Positions 11,408-18,811 of a stretch of 64,000 nt of DNA are shown piece by piece. Positions within the stretch are counted from its first letter, which is position 1. The number at the start of each line of letters is the position of its first letter. The DNA comes from Acidobacteriota bacterium (GTDB lineage Bacteria; Acidobacteriota; Terriglobia; Terriglobales; Acidobacteriaceae), in assembly GCA_031296105.1 (NCBI GenBank), contig JARLGJ010000013.1:22137-86136 (forward strand), read 5' to 3'. The notes under the pieces are model-generated. The model searched no databases. It saw only the letters and a program-made list of their open reading frames with translations, and was not told the origin of the DNA. A program made the position numbers and the translations under genes.

Positions 11408-12178
11408 GTGAAGATCCTGGTATGCATGAAGCAAGTGCCGCAGAAGGACGCGCCGCTGAAGCTGAATGAAAGCGCGACCTGGGTGCGGGAAGACGTTGGC
11501 TACGAGATCAACGAGCCGGATGCTTACGCGCTGGAGGCCGCTCTCCAGTTGAAGGAAAAGAATGGCGGCGAGGTGGTGGCCATCTCGGCCGGCCCGGCGC
11601 GGGCGCAGACCGTTTTGCGCGAGGCGCTGGCCAAGGGCGCCGACCGCGCCATTCATCTGGAAGACGACAAATTCGTCACGCTCGACGCCTTCAACATCGC
11701 CCGCGCCATGGCCGCGGCCATCAAGGACGAGGCCTTTGACCTGGTGCTTACCGGCTTGCAGTCGGACGATTACGGCTACGCGCAGACCGGTGTGCTGCTG
11801 GCCGAGCTGCTGGGCTGGGCGCACGCGACGATCATCATGCAGGTGGAAGCCAAAGACGGCGGCATCCGCGTAAAGCGCGAGCTGGAGTCGGGCTATTTCC
11901 AGCATGTGGAGATGCCTTTGCCCGCGGTGCTGACGATTCAGTCCGGCATTGGCAAGCTGCGCTACGCCACGCTGATCGGCATCAAGCAAGCCAAGAACAA
12001 GCCACTGCGCAAGGTGAGCTATGACGAAGTAGCCGCCTCGCTGAGGCCGAACCAGCTCACCATTGAAAAGTTGTACGTGCCCAAGAAGACCAAGCAGACG
12101 GAAGTGATCCAGGGCACGCCGTCCGAGGTGGCCAAAAAGCTGGTGGCCAAGCTGCGCGACGAACTGCGCGTGATTTAA
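11408..12178 (+). CDS. etfB: Electron transfer flavoprotein beta subunit
   Basis: With EtfA it forms the FAD/AMP-containing carrier that takes electrons from acyl-CoA and other dehydrogenases. 256 residues from the GTG at 11408 (MKILVCMKQVPQ), the expected length. The adenine-nucleotide domain signature VKRELESGYFQHVEMPLPAVLTIQ is present (about 155-178), as is LTGLQSDDYGYAQTG. GAGGTG lies 6 bases before this GTG; the open frame upstream to 11192 encodes unrelated, Cys/Arg-rich residues and is not part of the protein. First gene of an etf operon. Confidence 0.95.
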   Translation: MKILVCMKQVPQKDAPLKLNESATWVREDVGYEINEPDAYALEAALQLKEKNGGEVVAISAGPARAQTVLREALAKGADRAIHLEDDKFVTLDAFNIARAMAAAIKDEAFDLVLTGLQSDDYGYAQTGVLLAELLGWAHATIIMQVEAKDGGIRVKRELESGYFQHVEMPLPAVLTIQSGIGKLRYATLIGIKQAKNKPLRKVSYDEVAASLRPNQLTIEKLYVPKKTKQTEVIQGTPSEVAKKLVAKLRDELRVI

Positions 12179-12190
12179 AGAGGAGAGTCC

Positions 12191-12421
12191 ATGACCGCAA
12201 CGACGAACAAGCCTGCCGATCCCGAGCTACAGCGCGAGAACCTGAACACGCTGCGCATTCTGGGCGGGTTGCTGATGCTGGTGGCGCTGTTGATCTTCTT
12301 TTTCCATCTGGCGGAGTCGCCGATGGGCCACCACGCGCTGGGCAGCCTGGCAGCTCTGTTTGCCGTCGTAGGAGCGACCGTTTACCTGACGGGACACTTC
12401 CGGCTGCGCGCCATGCGATAG
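12191..12421 (+). CDS. Small two-helix membrane protein inside the etf operon
   Basis: 76 residues with two hydrophobic segments (about 23-41, ILGGLLMLVALLIFFFHLA, and 50-68, ALGSLAALFAVVGATVYLT) joined by a short SPMGHH loop. No family recognised. It starts 12 bases after etfB with a strong GAGGAG ribosome site and is followed 79 bases later by etfA, so it should be co-expressed with ETF. A role near the membrane quinone-reducing end of the pathway is only a guess from position. Confidence 0.75.
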   Translation: MTATTNKPADPELQRENLNTLRILGGLLMLVALLIFFFHLAESPMGHHALGSLAALFAVVGATVYLTGHFRLRAMR

Positions 12422-12500
12422 CGCGCCAACCCAGGGCGGTGCGAATGCCGCACCCAGAGCCAGAGCGCGCCAGGCGCGCCTGGAAATAAGGATCGAACAC

Positions 12501-13484
12501 ATGGCAGAGACGATTCTGGTGGTGGTGGAACAACGCGAAGGCAAGCTGAATCGCGTTTCGCTGGAGACTCTGGTCGGCGCACAGGCGCTGGCCAAACAAA
12601 ATGGCTGGCAGGTGGAAGCCGTGCTGCTGGGCAGCGCGGCGCAACTCGACGAGCCAGCCAAAGAGATTGCCGCGGCCGCCGTGGCCAAGGTGACAAAACT
12701 GGAAAGCGACGCTCTGGCTGCTTACACGCCGGATGGATTTGTAGCGGCGCTGAAGGCGTTTCTCGCCGTGAGCGAGCCCAAACTGGTTTTGCTGCCGCAC
12801 ACCTATCAAATCCGCGACTTTGCGCCGAAGCTGGCAGCCTCTCTGGGATCGGTGCTGGTAAGCGACTCGACGGGTGCACGCTTTGAAAACGGCAAGCTGC
12901 TGTTCACGCGGCAGATGTTCCAGGGCAAGTTCTCGGCCGACGTGTCTCTGGCCGGCGACGGTCCGCACTTTGCCAGCTTCCAGGCAGGCAGCTATCGCGC
13001 CGATTCGCTTGAGGCGGGTTCCGCGCCGGTAGAGACAGTTGCCGCCGCGGTGGGTGAGATTCGCACCAAGCCCGAGGCGCCGTTCCAGGAAGCCAAGGCC
13101 GCCGTCGATCTGACGCAGGCGGAAATTATCATCTCAGTGGGACGCGGCATCAAGGAGCAGAAGAATATTCCGCTGGCGCAGGCGCTGGCCGACGCGCTGG
13201 GCGGCGAGATTGCCGCCTCGCGCCCCATTTGCGACGCGGGCTGGCTGCCGATGGAGCGGCAGGTGGGATCGAGCGGACAGACGGTAAGCCCGAAGCTGTA
13301 CCTGGCGCTGGGCATCAGCGGAGCGATCCAGCACATTGTGGGCATGAAAGGCTCCAAGCACATCATCGCCATCAACAAGGACGCCGAAGCCCCGATCTTC
13401 GAAGTGGCCGACGTGGCCGTGGTCGGCAATCTCTTCGACATCGTTCCGGCGCTGACGGAGGAAGTTAAGAAGGCGAGGGGGTAG
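12501..13484 (+). CDS. etfA: Electron transfer flavoprotein alpha subunit
   Basis: 327 residues, usual length. The N-terminal half is divergent as in the family; the C-terminal FAD domain is canonical: SVGRGIKEQKN, ASRPICDAGWLP, RQVGSSGQTVSPKLYLALGI and SGAIQHIVGMKGSKHIIAIN (about 215-295). Ribosome site AAGGA before the ATG. The stop is immediately followed by the left arm of the S23 cassette. Confidence 0.97.
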   Translation: MAETILVVVEQREGKLNRVSLETLVGAQALAKQNGWQVEAVLLGSAAQLDEPAKEIAAAAVAKVTKLESDALAAYTPDGFVAALKAFLAVSEPKLVLLPHTYQIRDFAPKLAASLGSVLVSDSTGARFENGKLLFTRQMFQGKFSADVSLAGDGPHFASFQAGSYRADSLEAGSAPVETVAAAVGEIRTKPEAPFQEAKAAVDLTQAEIIISVGRGIKEQKNIPLAQALADALGGEIAASRPICDAGWLPMERQVGSSGQTVSPKLYLALGISGAIQHIVGMKGSKHIIAINKDAEAPIFEVADVAVVGNLFDIVPALTEEVKKARG

Positions 13485-14033
13485 AGATTACAGGTTACGC
13501 AGGTTACACGGTTGCTGAGGTCTGGAGGTTTCGGAAGTTTCGGAGGTTTCGGAGGTTTAAAATCTCGCGCCCCGGAGGCTCGCTGTGGGAAATAGCTATC
13601 GCGACCTGATCGTGTGGCAAAAGGCGAAAGCACTTGCCATCTTCGTTTATCGGATTACGGAGGAGTTTCCCAAGCAGGAGATTTTCGGACTCACTGCGCA
13701 GATGAGACGATCTGCCGTTTCAATACCGTCCAATATTGCGGAGGGACAGGGCCGGAACAGCAAAACTGATTTTATGCGGTTCCTCTGTATCGCGCGTGGG
13801 TCGCTACTTGAGCTAGCAACGCAGATTGAGATTGCTCTCGAATTGCAACTGGGTAATCAAGAGGGACTGACAGGATTAATGAAGCAGTGTGATGAGGTTC
13901 GATATTAGCTGAATCGTCTATTGCGTACATTGGGCGGAAAGTTTCAGGGTTGAGGCTTGTGCCTCCGAAACCTCCGAAACTTTCGAAACCTTCGAAACTT
14001 GATGACCTTGAACTTGCGTAACCTGTGCAACCC
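13485..14033 (+). mobile_element. Inverted-repeat-bounded cassette carrying an S23-family gene
   Basis: The arms are imperfect inverted repeats: CAGGTTACGCA at 13491-13501 recurs inverted at 14015-14025, and a 21-base block at 13535-13555 (heptad/nonad-like GGTTTCGGA units) recurs inverted at 13962-13982; TTTCGAAGG-type units fill the space between. The S23 gene lies exactly between them and the cassette separates etfA from the ETF-QO gene. S23/four-helix-bundle genes are known inside 23S rRNA intervening sequences that also form a stem closed by inverted repeats, so this may be a related unit at a protein-operon site. No transposase is present. Confidence 0.6.
13585..13908 (+). CDS. S23-type four-helix-bundle protein, ended early by an amber codon
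   Basis: 107 residues. YRDLIVWQKAKALAIFVYRI, FGLTAQMRRSAVSIPSNIAEG and FLCIARGSLLELATQIEIA are the signature segments of the 23S-rRNA-intervening-sequence/four-helix-bundle family (bAvd-like). GTG start with CGGAGG 7 bases upstream. TAG at 13906-13908 follows EVRY, but the same frame continues for 14 more codons, L-N-R-L-L-R-T-L-G-G-K-F-Q-G, to a TGA at 13951-13953; that continuation matches the family's usual C-terminal helix, so the gene has probably lost its end by a nonsense mutation. Function of the family is poorly known. Confidence 0.85.
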   Translation: MGNSYRDLIVWQKAKALAIFVYRITEEFPKQEIFGLTAQMRRSAVSIPSNIAEGQGRNSKTDFMRFLCIARGSLLELATQIEIALELQLGNQEGLTGLMKQCDEVRY

Positions 14034-14048
14034 TTTTGGAGAACCCAA

Positions 14049-15761
14049 ATGATCTTCCGCACACCGCTTGCAGGCGTGGAACATCCGGAGATGGAAGCCG
14101 ATGTCGTCATTGTCGGCGGAGGGCCGGCTGGAATGGCCTGCGCGCTGCGCCTGTCGCAGCTCATCGATCAACACAACGCGGCACATCCCGAGGCGCCGCT
14201 CTCCAAGGAAAACATCTACGTGCTGGAGAAGGCGCGCGAGATCGGTCAGCACTCGCTGAGCGGCGCGCTGCTCGATCCGCGCTCGATGAACGAACTGCTG
14301 CCGGGCTGGCAGAACGAAGCTCCCATTGAGGCCGAAGTGACAAAAGACAGCGTGTACTACATGACGCGCCGCGGGGCTTACAAGTTCCCTGTCACGCCGC
14401 CGCCCATGCAGGACCACGGCAACTACGTCATCAGCCTGAACCGCTTCACCAAGTGGCTGGGTTCGAAGGTCGAAGAGACGGGCATCACCATCTTCAACGG
14501 CTTTGCCGGCAGCGAGCTGCTCTGCGACGGCCAGCGCGTAACGGGCGTGCGCACCGACGACAAGGGCGTGGACAAAGGCAACCAGCCCAAAGGAAATTTC
14601 GAGCCGGGCTACGACCTGAAGTCGAAGATCACCATCCTCGCCGAAGGCACGCGCGGCTCGCTGACCAAGCAATTGATGGAGAAGCTGAACCTTGGCGACC
14701 AGCGTAACCCCATGACTTACAGCGTGGGCGTGAAGGAATTATGGGAGCTGCCCGCCGGGCGCGTCGCTCCGGGCGAGGTGATCTACACCATGGGCTGGCC
14801 GCTGACCACCGCGGAATACGGCGGCGCGTGGATCTATGGCGGCAAGGACAACACCATCTCCATGGGCTTTGTGCTGGGGCTGGAGTATCCCGACCCGCGC
14901 ACCGATCCGCAGCATGTACTGCAATCGTTCAAGCAGCATCCGTTTGTGGCCAAGTTGCTGGAGGGCGGCAAGCTGGTGCGCTACGGAGCCAAGACACTGC
15001 CCAACGGCGGCTGGTGGAGTATGCCGCAACTGGCAGGAGACGGATGGATGATCGCCGGCGACTCGGCAAGCTTCTTGAATTCGCAGCGGCTGAAGGGTGT
15101 GCACCTGGCCATCAAGAGCGGAATGCTGGCGGCGGAGACGGCCTTTGCCGCGCTGGTGTCGGGTGACACCTCGGCCAAACAGCTAGCCAGCTACAAGCAA
15201 TCGGTGGACGCAAGCTGGATCAAGCAGGAGCTATATCCGGTGCGCAACTTCCATCAGGGCTTTAACCACGGCTTTGTGGCCGGCATGGCAAACACGGCTC
15301 TGCTGATGGCCACCGGCGGCTATGGTCTGCGTGACCGCTATCCGGCGCACGCCGGGCACACGCGCCTGTTGCCCCTGTATGAAACGCTCGGCCAGTCGGG
15401 CGACCGCACGCCGCTGACCGGCCGCGCCAAGGGAGACGGCACGCTGACGTTCGACAAACTTACCGACCTGTATCACTCCGGAACGCGCCACGAAGAGGAC
15501 CAGCCGGCGCACCTGGTAGTGCTGGACACGGATCTATGTACAGCGCGCTGCACCAGGGAATACGGCAATCCCTGCCAGTATTTCTGCCCGGCCAACGTGT
15601 ATGAAATCGAGGACGCGCCCGAGGAAGCCTCGGGCAAACGGCTGCACCTGAATCCTTCCAACTGCGTGCACTGCAAGACCTGCGACATCATGGACCCCTA
15701 CCAGATCATCAACTGGGTTCCGCCCGAAGGCGGCGGTGGTCCCAGTTATGACGGCATGTAG
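14049..15761 (+). CDS. Electron transfer flavoprotein-ubiquinone oxidoreductase
   Basis: Membrane-associated FAD/4Fe-4S enzyme that passes electrons from ETF to the quinone pool. 570 residues. FAD-binding VVIVGGGPAGMACA (about 19-32); the quinone/FAD core GDSASFLNSQRLKGVHLAIKSG; C-terminal cluster ligands in CTARC..., QYFCPANVYE and CVHCKTCDI (about 505-550), ending in the typical WVPPEGGGGPSY. The start is the ATG with GGAG upstream; the GTG at 14025 lies in the cassette arm and is rejected. It follows etfB/etfA, completing the pathway, but with the S23 cassette interposed. Confidence 0.96.
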   Translation: MIFRTPLAGVEHPEMEADVVIVGGGPAGMACALRLSQLIDQHNAAHPEAPLSKENIYVLEKAREIGQHSLSGALLDPRSMNELLPGWQNEAPIEAEVTKDSVYYMTRRGAYKFPVTPPPMQDHGNYVISLNRFTKWLGSKVEETGITIFNGFAGSELLCDGQRVTGVRTDDKGVDKGNQPKGNFEPGYDLKSKITILAEGTRGSLTKQLMEKLNLGDQRNPMTYSVGVKELWELPAGRVAPGEVIYTMGWPLTTAEYGGAWIYGGKDNTISMGFVLGLEYPDPRTDPQHVLQSFKQHPFVAKLLEGGKLVRYGAKTLPNGGWWSMPQLAGDGWMIAGDSASFLNSQRLKGVHLAIKSGMLAAETAFAALVSGDTSAKQLASYKQSVDASWIKQELYPVRNFHQGFNHGFVAGMANTALLMATGGYGLRDRYPAHAGHTRLLPLYETLGQSGDRTPLTGRAKGDGTLTFDKLTDLYHSGTRHEEDQPAHLVVLDTDLCTARCTREYGNPCQYFCPANVYEIEDAPEEASGKRLHLNPSNCVHCKTCDIMDPYQIINWVPPEGGGGPSYDGM

Positions 15762-15765
15762 TTTT

Positions 15766-15787
15766 GCCCGGGAAACCGGGCTTTTTC
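15766..15787 (+). terminator. Rho-independent terminator of the etf operon
   Basis: GCCCGG-GAAA-CCGGGC followed by TTTTT, starting 5 bases after the ETF-QO stop codon. Confidence 0.92.
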
Positions 15788-15821
15788 ACGCCTTTAGAAG
15801 CGAAGTGCGCGCGGCGGCATC

Positions 15822-15827
15822 TATACT
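15822..15827 (+). promoter_or_regulatory. Likely -10 box of moaA
   Basis: TATACT 22 bases before the moaA start and 35 bases after the etf terminator; the -35 position is not recognisable. Confidence 0.4.
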
Positions 15828-15848
15828 GATGAGTGCTTGTGGGAAGTC

Positions 15849-16838
15849 ATGCCGCTTACTGATTCGTATGGCCGCGTCATACGCGACCTCCGCATTTCGA
15901 TCACCGATCGCTGCAACTATCGCTGCGTGTACTGCCGCACCGGGTCCAATGGGGTGCAATACATTGAGCTGCCGTTTGCCGATTACCTGCGCCTGGCGCG
16001 GGTGGCGGTTTCGCTTGGCATCAGCAAAATCCGTCTGACGGGCGGCGAGCCCCTGTTGCGCGCGGGACTGTTGGACTTTGTCCGCGAGCTGGCCTCTCTG
16101 CGCACTCTGGAAGGGACGGCGCCGGAGCTGGCGCTGACCACCAACGGGCACCTGCTGGCGCAGATGGCCGAGCCCCTGCGCACCGCCGGATTGAGCCGCG
16201 TCACCGTCAGCATGGACGCCGTCGATCCCGAGCGCTTTGCCCGCATTACGCGCGTGCCGCGCAGCTACCCGGCGGTCCTGGAAGGCGTGCGCGCCGCGCG
16301 CCAGGCGGGCCTTGGCCCGGTCAAGATCAACTGCGTGCTGCTCCGGGGCTTCAACGAGGATCAGATCGAAGCCTTCGGGCGCTTTGCCCGCGAGGAGCAG
16401 GTGGCGGTGCGCTTCATCGAATTCATGCCACTGGAAGAGGGCCGCGTGTGGACGCCGGAAGTGGTGGTGCCTCTCCGCGAGGTACTGGAGCGCATGCAGC
16501 GCTTCCTGCCCTTCCACGAACTGCCGCACGAACCCAGTTCCACCAGCCGCCGCTACAAGTTTGAAGATGGAAACGGCGAATTTGGCGTCATCGCTCCGGT
16601 GTCGCTGCCCTTCTGCGGCGCCTGCTCGCGCATCCGCCTCACCAGCGACGGCAAGCTGCGCACCTGCCTCTTCAGCCTGAAGGAGCACGACCTGGCCACG
16701 CCCCTGCAGGCAGGATGCAGCGATGCCGAACTGGCGCGCCTGATTGAACTTGCGGTGGCGCAAAAGGAAGACCGCCATCACATTGGCGAACCCGGCTTTG
16801 TGCAGCCCGGGCGAACCATGGTTCACATTGGGGGATAG
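15849..16838 (+). CDS. moaA: GTP 3',8-cyclase (molybdenum cofactor biosynthesis)
   Basis: Radical SAM enzyme that makes the first moco intermediate from GTP. 329 residues. N-terminal cluster motif CNYRCVYC (C22, C26, C29), LTGGEPLLR, then the C-terminal cluster CGACSRIRLTSDGKLRTCLF, and the conserved terminal Gly-Gly. Start ATG has GGGAAG upstream; the TTG four codons earlier is less likely. A TATACT box is at 15822. No other moa genes are adjacent. Confidence 0.96.
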   Translation: MPLTDSYGRVIRDLRISITDRCNYRCVYCRTGSNGVQYIELPFADYLRLARVAVSLGISKIRLTGGEPLLRAGLLDFVRELASLRTLEGTAPELALTTNGHLLAQMAEPLRTAGLSRVTVSMDAVDPERFARITRVPRSYPAVLEGVRAARQAGLGPVKINCVLLRGFNEDQIEAFGRFAREEQVAVRFIEFMPLEEGRVWTPEVVVPLREVLERMQRFLPFHELPHEPSSTSRRYKFEDGNGEFGVIAPVSLPFCGACSRIRLTSDGKLRTCLFSLKEHDLATPLQAGCSDAELARLIELAVAQKEDRHHIGEPGFVQPGRTMVHIGG

Positions 16839-16900
16839 ACGGCGGCGGCGACAGGCTTCATTGGCAAGTATCGATACAGAACATAGCAAATGGATGGCGA

Positions 16901-16914
16901 AAATGACGTCATTT
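16901..16914. promoter_or_regulatory. Perfect 14-bp palindrome upstream of the NAD riboswitch
   Basis: AAATGACGTCATTT is a perfect dyad in the only stretch that can hold the nadA promoter (TTGGCA at 16861 is a possible -35). A repressor operator is plausible; the binding protein is unknown. Confidence 0.4.
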
Positions 16915-16966
16915 GATTTGCGTCCTCTTGCACGATTCATGCATCATTAACATCAGTACGAACGAA

Positions 16967-17082
16967 GGCTTCAACATCCCCGCGGATGGGGCCGCAAGGC
17001 ATGTGCATCCGCTGGAGCCCGAGTAAGCGCTTTCAACATCCCCGTTTTCGGCCGGCGCACGCGCGCGGCGGAAACTGAAGGC
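16967..17082 (+). ncRNA. NAD+-I riboswitch (nadA motif), two tandem domains
   Basis: Domain 1 (16967-17019) reads GGCTTCAACATCCCCG..., then GGATGGGGCCGCAAGGCA, and closes with CTGGAGCC, matching the nadA-motif aptamer described from Acidobacteria: P1 GGCT/AGCC, invariant TTCAAC-CCCCG bulge and GCCGCAAGGC hairpin. Domain 2 (17029-17082) repeats GCTTTCAACATCCCCG and closes with GAAGGC. That last arm overlaps the nadA ribosome site (AAGG, 11 bases before the GTG), so ligand-stabilised pairing would hide it: repression of NAD synthesis when NAD+ (or its ADP moiety) is plentiful. Confidence 0.92.
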
Positions 17083-17092
17083 AGAAAATAAC

Positions 17093-18211
17093 GTGGCTAC
17101 AGCAGTCAGTACGAACGCTACCTGCTCGCTGGACAATTACCTTGTCCTGCCGGATCACACGTGTGACGAGCGTATCCGCTCGGCGCGCGCCATTCTGGGC
17201 GAGCAATGTGTCGTGCTTGGGCATCATTACCAGCGCGACGAAGTGATTCAATTTTCCGACCACCAGGGTGACAGCTTCCGTTTGAGCGAGCTGGCCAGTC
17301 AGGCCCGGGGACAGTACATCGTCTTCTGCGGCGTCCACTTCATGGCCGAATCGGCCGACGTGCTGGCGCGCCCCGAGCAGACGGTGATTCTGCCCGACCT
17401 GAACGCCGGATGTTCCATGGCCGACATGGCCGAGATCTCGCAGGTGGAAGACGCCTGGGCCACGTTTGTGCGCCTGGAACTGACCACCGAGCACGGCCGC
17501 GGCATTACTCCGCTGACCTATATGAACTCGGCGGCCAACATCAAGGCCTTTGTTGGCGAGCGCGGCGGGGCGGTATGCACCAGCAGCAACTGCCACACGG
17601 CCATGAACTGGGCCTTCGGGCGCAACGAGAAAATCTTCTTCCTGCCCGATCAGCACCTGGGACGCAACACCGGCTACGCCATGGGCATCCCGTTGAACGA
17701 GATGGTGGTGTGGGATCCGTACCAGTTGCAGGGAGGCCTGACGGCCCAGCAGCTCAAGGCCGCCCGGGTGATTCTGTGGAAGGGACACTGCTCGGTGCAC
17801 CAGCGCTTTTTGCCGGAGCACGTGGACCGCGTGCGCGAGCGCTACCAGGGCATTCAGGTCATTGTGCATCCCGAATGCCGCTGGGAGGTTTGCCAGAAGG
17901 CGGACGACACCGGTTCTACCGACAAGCTGCGCCGCCTGGTGGCCCAGGCCGAGCCGGGCGCGAAGTTCGCCATCGGCACCGAAATTCACCTGGTTAACCG
18001 CCTGGCCAAGGAACATCCGGATAAGACGGTCATCACGCTGGATGACTCCGGCTGCCTGTGCACCACCATGTACCGCATCTCGCCGCAGCATTTGGCATGG
18101 ACGCTGGAGAACCTGGTGGACGGCAACGTGGTGAACCCGATCAAGGTGCGTCCGGCGGTGAAGCACTGGGCCAAGGTGGCGCTGGACCGGATGTTGGAGC
18201 TGAAGGGATAA
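17093..18211 (+). CDS. nadA: Quinolinate synthase
   Basis: 4Fe-4S enzyme condensing iminoaspartate with dihydroxyacetone phosphate in de novo NAD synthesis. 372 residues. LGHHYQRDEV, the cluster cysteines in NAGCSMADM (C107), HPECRWEV and DDSGCLCTTMYRI, and YMNSAANIKAFVG are all present. GTG start directly after the riboswitch, which decides it. nadB and nadC are not nearby, so this gene is probably the regulated step. Confidence 0.97.
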   Translation: MATAVSTNATCSLDNYLVLPDHTCDERIRSARAILGEQCVVLGHHYQRDEVIQFSDHQGDSFRLSELASQARGQYIVFCGVHFMAESADVLARPEQTVILPDLNAGCSMADMAEISQVEDAWATFVRLELTTEHGRGITPLTYMNSAANIKAFVGERGGAVCTSSNCHTAMNWAFGRNEKIFFLPDQHLGRNTGYAMGIPLNEMVVWDPYQLQGGLTAQQLKAARVILWKGHCSVHQRFLPEHVDRVRERYQGIQVIVHPECRWEVCQKADDTGSTDKLRRLVAQAEPGAKFAIGTEIHLVNRLAKEHPDKTVITLDDSGCLCTTMYRISPQHLAWTLENLVDGNVVNPIKVRPAVKHWAKVALDRMLELKG

Positions 18212-18301
18212 AGTACGTTGGCGCCTGCTGCATTTGCCAGCGGCGGTGAGGAAATCCAACTCCGCACCGCCGTGGCCGCCAAGGTGCAGTACACTGGAGC
18301 C

Positions 18302-18736
18302 ATGCGAACCTTTACCTTGCGGGAAGCGCAGTCGATGTTGCCGGTGCTGGAAAGCCTACTTCGCAAATCGATGGAGTGCAAAGAGCGCCTGGAGGAGATT
18401 GACCAGGAGTTCAGCGCCCTGGGCGAGCGCATCTTCCTGAACGGCGGCACCCTGGTGGACCTGCGCGGGCTGCGGGAACGCAAGGCCGAGCGCGACCGGG
18501 CCGCCGACCTGGCCAAGGACACGCTGGCGGAAATTGACGCTATCGGCGTTCAGGTCAAGGATCTGGAGTCGGGGCTGCTCGACTTTCCCTGTATGCACAA
18601 CGAAGAGGTGATTCTGCTGTGCTGGAAGATGGGTGAGCCCACCATCACGCACTACCACGGCACGGAAGAGGGCTTCGCCGGGCGGCGTCCGATTGAAGAA
18701 ATCTTCCCGCGCCAGGGCTCGGACAGCATTCAGTAA
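18302..18736 (+). CDS. DUF2203 family protein
   Basis: 144 residues, starting MRTFTLREAQSMLPVLESLL, a long helical coiled region with Glu/Arg/Lys heptads (about 20-95), then GVQVKDLESGLLDFPCMHNEEVILLCWKMGEPTITHYHG and GFAGRRPI, the family signature (recognised as DUF2203, no known function). The ATG has GGAG 5 bases upstream; the open frame before it is rejected. It lies 90 bases after nadA, before a strong terminator, so may be co-transcribed. Confidence 0.88.
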   Translation: MRTFTLREAQSMLPVLESLLRKSMECKERLEEIDQEFSALGERIFLNGGTLVDLRGLRERKAERDRAADLAKDTLAEIDAIGVQVKDLESGLLDFPCMHNEEVILLCWKMGEPTITHYHGTEEGFAGRRPIEEIFPRQGSDSIQ

Positions 18737-18756
18737 TATCTTTCTTGCCAAATTTA

Positions 18757-18785
18757 AAAGGGCACCGGAAACTCCGGCGCCCTTT
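18757..18785. terminator. Bidirectional terminator between convergent genes
   Basis: AAAGGGC-A-CCGGA, loop AAC, TCCGG-C-GCCCTTT, with TTTGTGTTT after it on the plus strand and AAATTTGG complement on the other. It separates the DUF2203 gene from the aminotransferase. Confidence 0.85.
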
Positions 18786-18811
18786 GTGTTTCTGCGCAAA
18801 ATCCACGCGAT

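Noticed and set aside
13521..13560. GGTTTCGGA tandem units as a CRISPR or simple VNTR
   Set aside because: Units are 7-9 bases without spacers, and the same units recur inverted on the other side of the S23 gene, which fits cassette arms better.
14025..14048. GTG at 14025 as the ETF-QO start
   Set aside because: It lies in the right arm of the S23 cassette and lacks a ribosome site; ATG 14049 has GGAG.
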